Shown here: in pieces, positions 1 to 8,291 of the stretch | How positions within the stretch are numbered: position 1 is the stretch's first letter | How the letters are laid out: each line of letters starts with the position of its first letter | Source: Sphingomonas sp. Y38-1Y | GTDB taxonomy: Bacteria > Pseudomonadota > Alphaproteobacteria > Sphingomonadales > Sphingomonadaceae | DNA length: 64,000 nucleotides | Direction: 5' to 3' | NCBI RefSeq assembly: GCF_032391395.1 | Contig: NZ_CP135916.1 | Location: forward strand, 1,798,001-1,862,000 | Notes under the pieces: generated by a model | Told to the model about the DNA's origin: nothing | The model's database searches: none | The model's input: only the letters and a program-made list of their open reading frames with translations | Made by a program: the position numbers and the translations under genes

Positions 1-166
1 CGCGCATGGCGAGGTGATCCGTGTCCTCGCGCTGGGCCACCTAGCCCCGAACGATGCCGAGGTTGTGCTGGCAGAGATGGCGAACAGCGGGTCCGCCTGG
101 CCGATCGCCGCGGATACGGGCGCCTTCCGCGACTGGCCGCTGACGCAAAGGGCGCTATTCGGATGA
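1..166 (+). CDS. 3' end of an unidentified gene of the polysaccharide operon
   Basis: An open frame enters from the left edge and gives the last 54 residues of a protein ending in ...QRALFG before a TGA at 164-166. The stop overlaps the ATG of the next glycosyltransferase (ATGA), so the two are translationally coupled and this gene belongs to the same operon. The visible tail shows no motif that I can assign. Since the downstream genes are glycosyltransferases and a Wza-like exporter, a role in surface glycan synthesis is inferred from context only. Confidence 0.6.
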   Translation, partial: AHGEVIRVLALGHLAPNDAEVVLAEMANSGSAWPIAADTGAFRDWPLTQRALFG

Positions 167-1455
167 AGCACGTCCTGATCGACGGCTACAATCTCGGGCT
201 GGAGAAGGGCACCGGGGTCGCCACCTATGCCCGCAACCTCAGCCGCGAGGTGGGTGCACTCGGCCATCGCACGTCGGTACTCTATGGCGACCGCCTGCCA
301 TCGCCCCGCCAGCCGCTGCTGCGCGAGATCGCCTTCTTCGATGCCGAGGCGCAGCCGCGCCGCAACCGTCTTCGCGACGCGGTCGGCATCCTCTCGCCCG
401 CAGCCTCGCGCGCCGAGGCGATCCCGCTCAGCGGTCAGGTCGTCACGCGGCAGTTCGCCGCGCGCCTGCCGCATCACGACACGCTCTACAGCGCGCCCGA
501 CTTCTACCGCCGCGCGCACGGGCGCTTTCAGGCATGGGAAAAGAGCACCGCCGTGCAGGTCCCGAGCCGACCCGATCTCGCGCACTGGACCTATCCACTG
601 CCGGTCCGGGTGCCGGGTGCGGCGAACCTCTACACGCTGCACGACCTGGTGCCGCTCCGGCTCCCCTACACCACGCTGGACAACAAGCGGCGGTATCTGG
701 CGCTGATCCGAATGCTGGCGCGGACCGCCGACCATCTCGTCACCGTGTCCGAATGCTCGCGACGCGACATCATCGAACTGGCCGGCGTCGCACCGGATCG
801 CGTCACCAACACCTATCAGTCGGTCGACATTCCCCAGCGACTGCTCGACCTTTCCGAGGATCAGGTCGCGCGCGAGGTCGAGGGGGCGCTGGGCGCGCCG
901 TACAAGGACTATTTCCTGTTCTGGGGATCAATCGAACCCAAGAAGAATGTTGGCCGCATCGTCGAGGCGTACCTCGCGAGCGGCGTCACCACGCCGCTGG
1001 TCGTCGTCGGCGCGCGTGCCTGGCGGGCCGAGGCGGAGCTTCGGCTGCTCGACGCGTTCGGCGCGGGCAAGCCGATCCGCGGCGACGTCCGCCGCGGCCG
1101 GATCATCCAGCTGCCCTATGCGCCCTTCGGCCTGCTCGTCAGCCTGATCCGCGGTGCCAAGGCGGCTTTGTTCCCCTCGCTCTACGAAGGGTTCGGCCTG
1201 CCGGTGCTGGAGGCGATGCTGCTCGGCACGCCGGTGCTGTGCTCGAACACCTCGTCCCTGCCGGAGGTGGCAGGCGAGGCGGCGCTGTCGGTCGATCCCT
1301 ACGACACCGCCGCGATCGCCGCCGGGCTCCGCGCGCTCGACGCCGACGCCGGTCTTCGCGCCGACCTATCGACCCGCGGCCTTGCCCAGGCCGCGACCTT
1401 CTCCCCCGAACGCTATCGCGCGCGCCTGGACGCGCTCTACCGGAGGTTCCTGTGA
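163..1455 (+). CDS. GT4-family glycosyltransferase
   Basis: A 430-residue GT-B fold glycosyltransferase. Near residue 340 it carries the GT4 donor-sugar motif [11 protein letters not shown], followed by [17 protein letters not shown]. The acid of the E-x7-E pattern binds the nucleotide-sugar ribose in this family. '[10 protein letters not shown]' near residue 255 is the typical start of the C-terminal Rossmann lobe. There is no signal peptide or membrane segment, so it probably works at the cytoplasmic membrane face on a lipid-linked intermediate. The ATG overlaps the upstream stop, and its own TGA overlaps the start of the export lipoprotein gene. The donor and acceptor cannot be read from sequence. 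Confidence 0.88.
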   Translation: MKHVLIDGYNLGLEKGTGVATYARNLSREVGALGHRTSVLYGDRLPSPRQPLLREIAFFDAEAQPRRNRLRDAVGILSPAASRAEAIPLSGQVVTRQFAARLPHHDTLYSAPDFYRRAHGRFQAWEKSTAVQVPSRPDLAHWTYPLPVRVPGAANLYTLHDLVPLRLPYTTLDNKRRYLALIRMLARTADHLVTVSECSRRDIIELAGVAPDRVTNTYQSVDIPQRLLDLSEDQVAREVEGALGAPYKDYFLFWGSIEPKKNVGRIVEAYLASGVTTPLVVVGARAWRAEAELRLLDAFGAGKPIRGDVRRGRIIQLPYAPFGLLVSLIRGAKAALFPSLYEGFGLPVLEAMLLGTPVLCSNTSSLPEVAGEAALSVDPYDTAAIAAGLRALDADAGLRADLSTRGLAQAATFSPERYRARLDALYRRFL

Positions 1456-2615
1456 TGTCGCCGACTTCGCCGCGCCGGGGCGCCGCGCTCCTGGCCTGCC
1501 TGCTCGCCGGATGCACGACGATGAGCGCGTCAGGCCCCTCGTCAAAGGCGATCGTCCGCGCGAGCGCGCCCACCGACGCGCAGGGCATCAGCATCGTCGC
1601 GCTCGACGAAGCCGCTGCGCAGCGATCCGCTTCCTATGCCCGTTCGCAGCTTTTCGCCGACGTGTTCGGGGCGACGGCGGCGAGCGGCACGGTGATCGGC
1701 ACCGGCGACGTGCTCGACATCGCGATCTGGGAAGCGCCCCCCGCGGTGCTGTTCGGCGCGACCCCGCCGGGCGCGGCGATCGGCGGCGCACTCGCGCAAA
1801 GCGCGGGCATCCCGCAGCAGGTGGTGGGCGAGGACGGCACCGTCTCGGTTCCGTTCGTCGGAACGCTGGCGGTACGCGACCGCACGCCGCAGGAGGTCGG
1901 GCGGATGATCGTCCAGCGGCTCACCGGCCGCGCGCACAGTCCACAGGCGATCGTGCGGCTCGCTCAGAACGATAGTCGCGCCGTCACCGTGATGGGCGAA
2001 GTCGGCGCGACCCGCCGCGTCCCCCTGACCCCGCGCGGCGAGCGGGTGCTCGACGCCGTGGCCGCCGCGGGCGGATCGCGCCAGCCGATCGCCAAGACGA
2101 CGGTTCAGCTCACCCGCGGCGACCGCACCGCTGCGATGCCGCTGGACGTCGTGATGCGCGATCCGGCGCAGAACATCGTGCTTCGCCCGGGCGACATCGT
2201 CACCGCCGTATTCCAGCCCTACAGCTTCGTCGCGCTGGGCGCCGTCGGTCAGAATGCCGAGGTGCCGTTCGAGGGCGGCGGCATCACCCTCGCGCAGGCG
2301 CTCGGTCGCATCGGTGGGCTGCGCGACGATCGCGCCGATGTGCGCGGCGTGTTCGTCTTCCGCCTGGAGCAGCCCGACGCGCTCGATCCCGCCATCGCAA
2401 CGGGCGCGCGGCGAACGGCGGCGGGGCTGATCCCGGTCGTCTATCGCCTGGACCTGGGGCAGGGGGCGGCGTTCTTCACCGCGCAGGATTTCGGCATCCG
2501 CGACCGCGACGTCATCTATGTGTCGAACGCGCCGATCGCCGACCTGCAGAAGTTCCTGAACATCGTCTCGAGCGCCGCCTTCTCGGTCACCGGCATCAAC
2601 AACGCGGTGCGCTGA
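1455..2615 (+). CDS. Wza-like polysaccharide export lipoprotein
   Basis: A 386-residue outer-membrane polysaccharide export protein. I chose the ATG that overlaps the previous stop (TGATG) because it places a lipoprotein signal with lipobox LAGC right at the N-terminus; upstream in-frame codons lie inside the previous gene. The polysaccharide-export domain (near residues 75-190, 'GTGDVLDIAIWEAP...VGEDGTVSVPFVGTL') is followed by SLBB-like segments ('VTVMGEVG', 'FVALGAVGQNAEVPF'). The family forms the octameric export channel for capsule or exopolysaccharide. It sits between two glycosyltransferases. No Wzc-like copolymerase or Wzx/Wzy is visible here, so those parts must lie left of the window or elsewhere. 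Confidence 0.88.
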   Translation: MSPTSPRRGAALLACLLAGCTTMSASGPSSKAIVRASAPTDAQGISIVALDEAAAQRSASYARSQLFADVFGATAASGTVIGTGDVLDIAIWEAPPAVLFGATPPGAAIGGALAQSAGIPQQVVGEDGTVSVPFVGTLAVRDRTPQEVGRMIVQRLTGRAHSPQAIVRLAQNDSRAVTVMGEVGATRRVPLTPRGERVLDAVAAAGGSRQPIAKTTVQLTRGDRTAAMPLDVVMRDPAQNIVLRPGDIVTAVFQPYSFVALGAVGQNAEVPFEGGGITLAQALGRIGGLRDDRADVRGVFVFRLEQPDALDPAIATGARRTAAGLIPVVYRLDLGQGAAFFTAQDFGIRDRDVIYVSNAPIADLQKFLNIVSSAAFSVTGINNAVR

Positions 2616-2625
2616 CGGGCGCGCC

Positions 2626-3792
2626 GTGCCAACCGTCTGCATCGATTGCCGCTACATCGGTCCGCGGCCGAGCGGCATTGCCGAGGTTGTGCGCGGACTG
2701 ATCGACCATCTGCCCGCGCTCGCCCCCGACCTCCACTTCCGGCTGCTGCGCCATCCCGCGCATCCCGGCGCGTTGAGCCGGGCGCCCAACGTCAGCGAAC
2801 AGGTGGTGGCGGCGGCCGCCAATGGGCCGGCGACGATGTGGTGGCTGCCGCGCGCCGCCGACCTGAGCGGCGTCGACCTGTTCCACGCCACCTTCAACAC
2901 GATGCCGGCCGGACTGGGGATGCCGTGCGTTGTGACCGTCCACGACATCATGCGCCTGACCCACCCGGCCTGGTGCCGCCCCGGCGTTCGCGGCGGAGTG
3001 GAGCGCGCCTTCTACGGCCACGGGCTCAGGCGCGCGATCCGGTCGGCCGACGCGATCGCGGCGGTCAGCGCTGCCACGGCAGCAGCGATCGCGAGCTACC
3101 ATTCTCCGGCGGCAGCGCGCACTGCCGTGACGCTGTCGGGCGTGTCCGACCGCTTCAGACCGCAGCCGCCAGAGCCCGAGCGGATCGCGACGCTAGGCCT
3201 GTCGCCCTGGCGTCCCTTCGTCCTGACCGTGGGACAGCATGCGCCCTACAAGAACCAGGGCGCGGCACTCCGCGCCTTCGCACTCGCCTTCGCCGACGAT
3301 CCGGGGATCGATCTCGTCCTCGTCCAGCGTCAGGGCGCAGGCACCCGGCCACTCGAGCGGCTGGCGCGATCGCTCGGCATCCGCGACCGGGTGCGGTTCC
3401 TGCCGACCGTCGACGCGGACGATCTCGTCGCGCTCTACGGCGCGGCCAGGGTGCTGCTGCACCCCTCCTTTGCGGAGGGCTTCGGCAATCCGGTGGCGGA
3501 GGCGATGGCATGCGGTTGCCCCGTCGTCACCAGCACGACCTCCGCGATGCCCGAAGTCGCGGGCGGCGCGGCGCTGCTCGCCGACCCACACGACCCCGCC
3601 GCGATCGCGCGCCAGTTGCTCGCGGCGGTGCGCGATCCCGTCCAGGCGGCGGCGATGCGAGAGGCGGGCCTCGTCCGCGCTCGCGCGCTCCGGTGGCGCG
3701 ACTTCGCCGCCGCAAACCTCGCGATCTACCGCCGCGTGCTTTCGTCACATCATCGTCAAGGGATCGCGCCGGCCGCTCCGTCAATGTCCTGA
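2626..3792 (+). CDS. GT4-family glycosyltransferase
   Basis: A 388-residue cytosolic glycosyltransferase starting at GTG, 10 bp after the exporter stop. The C-terminal nucleotide-sugar domain begins around 'VLTVGQHAPYKNQ' (residue 200) and carries EGFGNPVAEAMACG near residue 285, the GT4 signature, followed by 'PVVTSTTSAMPEVAGGAALLADP'. The N-terminal lobe has 'VTVHDIMRLTHP'. It resembles the first glycosyltransferase of the operon in architecture but is clearly a separate gene, which suggests that the two add successive sugars. The specificity is unknown. Confidence 0.87.
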   Translation: MPTVCIDCRYIGPRPSGIAEVVRGLIDHLPALAPDLHFRLLRHPAHPGALSRAPNVSEQVVAAAANGPATMWWLPRAADLSGVDLFHATFNTMPAGLGMPCVVTVHDIMRLTHPAWCRPGVRGGVERAFYGHGLRRAIRSADAIAAVSAATAAAIASYHSPAAARTAVTLSGVSDRFRPQPPEPERIATLGLSPWRPFVLTVGQHAPYKNQGAALRAFALAFADDPGIDLVLVQRQGAGTRPLERLARSLGIRDRVRFLPTVDADDLVALYGAARVLLHPSFAEGFGNPVAEAMACGCPVVTSTTSAMPEVAGGAALLADPHDPAAIARQLLAAVRDPVQAAAMREAGLVRARALRWRDFAAANLAIYRRVLSSHHRQGIAPAAPSMS

Positions 3793-3814
3793 CCCAGCCA
3801 GCGGGACGATCGCC

Positions 3815-4942
3815 GTGCCAAAGATCTTCATCATCTTCTCCAGCGCCGCCACGGCGGAAACCCGCGTCGCGGGCGTGCCCGCCGCCGCGCGCGCCGCGCA
3901 GGCGATCGAGGCGCTGAGGGCGAGCGGCGACGTCGACGGATGCGCCATCATCGCCGCATCCGGCTGGTCTCCGAGTGCCGAAGTCGTCGCGGAGTGCGCG
4001 CGGCTCGCGCCGCGACTGCCGGTGACCTTCACGGGATCGGCGCGAGGCGAGGACGTGGTGCGAATCCGCGGCGAGCGCTTCGTCGCCGCCGCCGCGCGCC
4101 ATGCGGGCGATCCGCGCCGCGACACGATCCTGCCCGCGCTCCTGTCGGCGATGATGAACCCGAGCGCCTCTCCGGTCGACGACGCCGCAGGGCTCGCCGA
4201 CCTGCGCCGCGCGGGCCGCACGATCCTGACGATGACAGGGAAGGCCGGCGACGGGATCGTCTCACGCTACTTCAATCGCCCGATCTCTCGCGCGATCAGC
4301 AGCGTGCTGCTCATGGTGCCCGGCCTCACCCCAACGCACGCCAGCATCGGCACCGCCGTGCTCGCGATCGCGATGACGTTGGCGCTGGTCCTGGGCGACG
4401 GCACCGGCCTCATCATCGGGGCGATCCTGTTCCAGGCGGCCTCGATCTTCGACGGCGTCGATGGCGAGATGGCACGCGCGACCGCCCGCACGTCGGAGGA
4501 GGGCGCGACACTCGACAGCGTGATCGACGCCTTCACCAATCTGGGCTTTCTGGTGGGCGTCACCTTCAACGTCGGACTGGCCGGCGACCTGTCGGGTGCG
4601 CTTGCCGGCGCGATCGCGCTGGTGACGGTCGCGTCGGGCCTGTGGATGATGAGCGTGCGCGTCAGCGCGAGCGGCGAGCCGCTTAATTTTGACATCGTGA
4701 AGAAACATTTGCGTAAGAACGGTGACTCCCACATCGTGGTCGAATGGCTGATCCACCTGACCATGCGCGACTTCTTCGCGGCGGCGAGCGCGATGATGAT
4801 CGTGGCGGGTCTGACGCATCAGCTGCTCATCATGTTCGCGGCGGCGGCGCTCGGCTGGTTCGCGGTGACCGCGGCCACGCTCCACTTGGCCAGCCGACGC
4901 CGATCAGCGCCGCCGCTGCTCGAGATTTCGGAATGCAGCTAG
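3815..4942 (+). CDS. DIPP-synthase-like CDP-alcohol phosphatidyltransferase with reduced N-terminal domain
   Basis: A 375-residue protein, GTG start just after the GT4 gene. From about residue 135 it is a membrane CDP-alcohol phosphotransferase with a complete active-site signature D-G-x2-A-R-x8-G-x3-D-x3-D ('DGEMAR...EEGATLDSVIDAF') and several hydrophobic segments. The segment 'GDGIVSRYFNRPIS' just before it resembles di-myo-inositol-phosphate phosphate synthases, which use CDP-inositol as donor. Residues 1-130 resemble a shrunken nucleotidyltransferase ('RVAGVPAAARAAQAI...') but lack the G-x-G-x-R loop. The final codons overlap the next phosphatidyltransferase. With the cytidylyltransferase and inositol-phosphate synthase downstream, transfer of an inositol-phosphate group is the best inference; the acceptor is unknown. 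Confidence 0.82.
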   Translation: MPKIFIIFSSAATAETRVAGVPAAARAAQAIEALRASGDVDGCAIIAASGWSPSAEVVAECARLAPRLPVTFTGSARGEDVVRIRGERFVAAAARHAGDPRRDTILPALLSAMMNPSASPVDDAAGLADLRRAGRTILTMTGKAGDGIVSRYFNRPISRAISSVLLMVPGLTPTHASIGTAVLAIAMTLALVLGDGTGLIIGAILFQAASIFDGVDGEMARATARTSEEGATLDSVIDAFTNLGFLVGVTFNVGLAGDLSGALAGAIALVTVASGLWMMSVRVSASGEPLNFDIVKKHLRKNGDSHIVVEWLIHLTMRDFFAAASAMMIVAGLTHQLLIMFAAAALGWFAVTAATLHLASRRRSAPPLLEISECS

Positions 4943-5835
4943 CGGCCGGCGGCACGCTTTCCGGCGTCCGCGGCGACGGATCGCGCGATCCCCGGATCGA
5001 GGATGTCTCCAATCTCTACCTGATCCATCCGCTCGCGCGTGCGCTGCTGCCGACGGCGCTGCGCCTCGGGATCTCGGCCAATGCGGTGTCGCTGATCGGG
5101 CTGGCGCTGGGCGCGGTCGCGGCGGCCAGCTATGCCGAGTGGGGGAGTAGTGCGATGGCGCTGCTCGGCCTCGTCTTCTCGATCGGCTGGATGGTTGCCG
5201 ACGGGTTGGACGGCATGGTCGCCCGCGCGACCGGCACCGCCAGCGCCACCGGCCGCTTCCTCGACGGACTGTGCGACCACGGCGTCTTCATCCTCATCTA
5301 TGTCACGCTTGCCGCTTCGATCGGCAGCGCTCAGGCCTGGGCGCTCGCAATCGTCGCCGGCGTCTGCCACGCGGTCCAGTCGAGCCTTTATGAAGGGGAG
5401 CGTGCGCGCTTTCACCGGCGCGCCAAGGGACTCGCCCAGCCGGCGCTGCCCGTCCTGACGGGCAATCCACTGGTGCGCGCCTATGATCGCGTGGCGACTG
5501 GCGTCGACCGCTTTGCGCTGCCCTTCGAGCGGCGGATGGCGAGCGATGCCGATCCGGTCGGCTTCGGCCGCGACTATGCCCGCCGGGCCGCGCCGGTGCT
5601 CCGCTGGATGACGCCGCTCAGCGCCAATTGCCGCGTCGCCGCGATCTTCGTCGCCTGCCTGGCGGGCGATCCGGCGCTGTTCTGGCTGTTCGAGATCGTC
5701 ATCCTCTCTCCGCTCGCCGTCATCACGCTCGCCGCCCATCGCCGGGTCGAGCGGCGCTTCGCGGCGCTTGCCACCATCCGTCCGTCCCCCGCGCCGTTCG
5801 CGGCGGCGGCCAACAAGGAACCAGAATACCGATGA
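4933..5835 (+). CDS. second CDP-alcohol phosphatidyltransferase
   Basis: A 300-residue integral membrane enzyme whose ATG lies 10 bp inside the preceding gene. The CDP-alcohol phosphotransferase signature is intact: 'DGMVAR' followed after eight residues by 'GRFLDGLCD'. The hydrophobic segments around it fit the usual six-helix fold, with the active site at the cytoplasmic face. The C-terminal third ('RFALPFERRMASDADPVGFGRDYARRAAPVL') is an extension not needed for the signature. Its TGA overlaps the ATG of the inositol-phosphate synthase (ATGA). It could be the enzyme joining inositol phosphate to CDP-diacylglycerol, or a second inositol-phosphate transferase; the sequence alone does not decide. 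Confidence 0.85.
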   Translation: MQLAAGGTLSGVRGDGSRDPRIEDVSNLYLIHPLARALLPTALRLGISANAVSLIGLALGAVAAASYAEWGSSAMALLGLVFSIGWMVADGLDGMVARATGTASATGRFLDGLCDHGVFILIYVTLAASIGSAQAWALAIVAGVCHAVQSSLYEGERARFHRRAKGLAQPALPVLTGNPLVRAYDRVATGVDRFALPFERRMASDADPVGFGRDYARRAAPVLRWMTPLSANCRVAAIFVACLAGDPALFWLFEIVILSPLAVITLAAHRRVERRFAALATIRPSPAPFAAAANKEPEYR

Positions 5836-6923
5836 ACGCCATCAGGATCGCCGTCGTCGGCGTCGGCAACTGTGCAAGCTCGCTTGTCCAGGGCCTCGAA
5901 TATTACCGCGCCGGCAGCAACAATGCCGTCGGGCTGATGCATCACGAGGTCGGCGGGTATCGCCCGTTCGACATCAAAGTCGTCGCCGCCTGGGACGTCG
6001 ATGCGCGGAAGGTCGGCCGCGACGTGGCCGAGGCGATCTTTGCCAAGCCCAATTGCACGCTCGCCTTCGCACCCAACGTGCCCGCGACGGGGACGATGGT
6101 GCGCATGGGCCCCGTCCTGGACGGCGTGGCCGACCATATGGCCGAGCATGGCGAGGACCGCACCTTCGTCGTCGCCAACGACCCCGAGCCCAGCCGGGAA
6201 GACGTCGTCGCGGCCCTTCGCGAGGCGGGGGTCGAGGTGATGCTCAACTACCTGCCCGTCGGCAGCCAGAAGGCGACCGAATTCTATGCCGAATGCGCGC
6301 TGGAAGCCGGCGTCGCCTTCGTCAACAACATCCCGGTTTTCATCGCGTCGGACCCGGTCTGGGCCAAAAGGTTCGAGGATGCCGGCGTGCCGATCATCGG
6401 CGACGACATCAAGGCACAGCTCGGCGCGACGATCGTCCACCGCGTGCTCACCGACCTTTTCGCCAAGCGCGGCGTCAAGCTCGAGCGAACCTATCAGCTC
6501 AACACGGGCGGCAACACCGACTTTCTCAACATGTCGAACCACCGCCGACTGGCGTCGAAGAAGATCAGCAAGACCGAAGCGGTCCAGTCGGTCGCCGCCG
6601 AGCGCCTGTCGGACGAGAACGTCCATATCGGCCCGTCGGATTACGTGCCGTGGCAGAACGACAACAAGGTCTGCTTCCTCCGCATGGAAGGCTCGATGTT
6701 CGGCGGCGTGCCGATGAACCTGGAACTGCGCCTCTCGGTCGAGGATTCGCCTAATTCGGCGGGCGTCGCGATCGACATGATCCGCTGCGCCAAGATCGCG
6801 CTCGACCGCGGCCTTTCCGGCGTCATCGACCCGGCCAGCGCCTATTTCTGCAAGCATCCGCGCGAGCAGATGACCGACGATCTGGCCAAGGCCGCGGTCG
6901 AGCGGTTCATCGAGGCAGCCTGA
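5832..6923 (+). CDS. ino1: myo-inositol-1-phosphate synthase, mycobacterial type
   Basis: A 363-residue enzyme that isomerises glucose 6-phosphate to myo-inositol 1-phosphate using bound NAD. The N-terminal dinucleotide-binding stretch is 'VVGVGNCASSLVQG' (residues 7-20). The catalytic and tetramerisation core includes 'LNYLPVGSQKA', 'FIASDPVWAKRF', 'GDDIKAQLGATI' and 'LNTGGNTDFLNM', which closely follow the short actinobacterial Ino1 type rather than the longer eukaryotic one. The length fits that type. The ATG overlaps the phosphatidyltransferase stop. De novo inositol synthesis is uncommon in Proteobacteria, so this gene points to an inositol-containing lipid, glycan or solute made by this operon. 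Confidence 0.93.
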   Translation: MNAIRIAVVGVGNCASSLVQGLEYYRAGSNNAVGLMHHEVGGYRPFDIKVVAAWDVDARKVGRDVAEAIFAKPNCTLAFAPNVPATGTMVRMGPVLDGVADHMAEHGEDRTFVVANDPEPSREDVVAALREAGVEVMLNYLPVGSQKATEFYAECALEAGVAFVNNIPVFIASDPVWAKRFEDAGVPIIGDDIKAQLGATIVHRVLTDLFAKRGVKLERTYQLNTGGNTDFLNMSNHRRLASKKISKTEAVQSVAAERLSDENVHIGPSDYVPWQNDNKVCFLRMEGSMFGGVPMNLELRLSVEDSPNSAGVAIDMIRCAKIALDRGLSGVIDPASAYFCKHPREQMTDDLAKAAVERFIEAA

Positions 6924-6924
6924 G

Positions 6925-7752
6925 GTGATCCGCACCGCGGTGATCCTGGCCGCAGGGGAGGGGAGCCGCCTTCGTCCGGCGGCGCGCTCCAAGCCACTTT
7001 GCCCCGTCGCCGGCCGTCCGCTGATCGACCACGCGCTCGCGGGGCTCGCCACGGCGGGGTTCGAGCGTGCGATCGTCGTGCTCGGCTATCGCGGGGACGA
7101 GGTGGCGCAGCATCTCGCCGCACGGCCACAGCCGCTGGCGGTCGAGATCGCGTGGTCCGACTCGTGCTTGCCGAACGGCGCGTCGGTTCTGGCGGCGGCG
7201 CCGCTGCTCGGCGAGGACGACGCGGTCCTGACGATGTGCGACCATCTGGTCGATCCGGCGCTCTATCGGCGCGTCGCGGATTGTGGGGCCGGGCGCGGCC
7301 TGGTGCTCGCGATCGACCGCAGGATCGGGCATCCGTGGATCGATCCGCTCGACGTCACGCGTGTCGAGACGTGCGGCGACCGCATCGTCGCGATCGGCAA
7401 GGAACTGGTGCCGTACGACGCCTATGACACCGGCGTGTTCGCGATCGGCGGAAAGCTGGTCGCCGCGCTGCGGTCGGACCGCCCGCTCAGCCTGAGCGAG
7501 GGTGTCCGCGTACTCGCCGATCGCGGGGAAGCGGGCGTGATCGACGTCAGCGATCTCGACTGGATCGATGTCGACGATCCGCGCGCGCTCGACCTGGCCG
7601 AAGCGGCGTGGCGAGCCCGCGTCAGGCCGGCGCCGGCGATCCGTCTGGGTGGGCCCACAACCGCGCCAGCACGCGCCGGAAGCGATCGAGCTGTGCTGCC
7701 GATCGCTCGGTCTTCATCCGCAACAGCGTACCGTGCCACGCCGCCAGGATAA
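6925..7752 (+). CDS. CTP:inositol-1-phosphate cytidylyltransferase-like nucleotidyltransferase
   Basis: A 275-residue sugar-nucleotidyltransferase starting at GTG, 1 bp after the inositol-phosphate synthase stop. The N-terminus has the pyrophosphorylase loop 'LAAGEGSRLRP' and 'SKPLCPVAGRPLIDHAL'. The later motifs 'TMCDHLVDPAL', 'LAIDRR' and 'IVAIGKELVPYDAYDTGVF' resemble inositol-1-phosphate cytidylyltransferases of the di-myo-inositol-phosphate pathway more than glucose- or mannose-1-phosphate enzymes. The product would be CDP-inositol, the donor for the DIPPS-like transferase at 3815-4942. The last ~130 bp overlap the convergent TetR gene, and the tail after 'WRARV' looks low in information, so the functional domain probably ends near residue 235. 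It closes the operon. Confidence 0.8.
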   Translation: MIRTAVILAAGEGSRLRPAARSKPLCPVAGRPLIDHALAGLATAGFERAIVVLGYRGDEVAQHLAARPQPLAVEIAWSDSCLPNGASVLAAAPLLGEDDAVLTMCDHLVDPALYRRVADCGAGRGLVLAIDRRIGHPWIDPLDVTRVETCGDRIVAIGKELVPYDAYDTGVFAIGGKLVAALRSDRPLSLSEGVRVLADRGEAGVIDVSDLDWIDVDDPRALDLAEAAWRARVRPAPAIRLGGPTTAPARAGSDRAVLPIARSSSATAYRATPPG

Positions 7753-8215
7753 ACGCCGCGTCGTCGGCGGCGGTCGCGTCGTCGGGCGCGATCAGGCGCA
7801 ACACCGCCTCGAACCGTTCGGTATGCGCCGCGAGTAGCCGGCACAGGCACTCGCGGATCAGGTCGCTGTGCATCGGCGCCTCGGCGGTCAGGTCGACGAT
7901 CAGGCAACCCTGTTCCCAGCGGCCGGCCTCGACCAGGACATGGATGCGATCGAAATAGCGGGACAGGCGGTCGCGCGGCGCCAGCGCCTCGTTCCCCAGC
8001 GTTTCGTGCATGATCTCGTCGAGTGCCTCGGCATAACGCTCGAGCACCAGCACGCCGAACGCGTCCTTCGACCGGAAATGGTTGGTGAACGACCCCTGCG
8101 GCACCCCCGCGCTGGCGGCGATCTCTCGGACCCCGGTGGCGCCAAACCCGCGGCGGTGGACGATGGTGACGCCCGCATTCAGCAGGGCTTCGCGTTGATC
8201 TTCGGACATCGTCAT
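7622..8215 (-). CDS. TetR/AcrR-family transcriptional regulator
   Basis: A 197-residue repressor. The N-terminal helix-turn-helix is clear ('GVTIVHRRGFGATGVREIAASAGVPQGSFTNHFRSKDAF', given here only to its recognisable parts: RGF-x2-TGVREIA and GVPQGSFTNHF). The C-terminal domain resembles the LmrA/YxaF type ('GCLIVDLTAEAP'). It is divergent from the alpha/beta hydrolase at 8292, with a perfect inverted repeat between them, so it probably represses both genes. ATG 8215 is used; GTG 8218 and ATG 8209 are alternatives. The 3' end overlaps the convergent nucleotidyltransferase. The ligand is unknown, perhaps a substrate of the neighbouring hydrolases. Confidence 0.9.
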   Translation of the reverse strand: MTMSEDQREALLNAGVTIVHRRGFGATGVREIAASAGVPQGSFTNHFRSKDAFGVLVLERYAEALDEIMHETLGNEALAPRDRLSRYFDRIHVLVEAGRWEQGCLIVDLTAEAPMHSDLIRECLCRLLAAHTERFEAVLRLIAPDDATAADDAAFILAAWHGTLLRMKTERSAAQLDRFRRVLARLWAHPDGSPAPA

Positions 8216-8217
8216 CA

Positions 8218-8237
8218 CTTAATACAACCGTATTGAA
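8218..8237. promoter_or_regulatory. candidate TetR operator (inverted repeat)
   Basis: AATAC (8221-8225), four bases, GTATT (8230-8234), extended to an imperfect TTcAATAC/GTATTaA palindrome. It lies immediately upstream of the TetR start and about 55 bp before the divergent hydrolase. This position and symmetry are what an autoregulated TetR operator would show. Confidence 0.6.
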
Positions 8238-8291
8238 CCCGCAAGATTGATGGCGTAGGAGCGTCTTCAGGCCGGCAGGAGCGATCGATCG

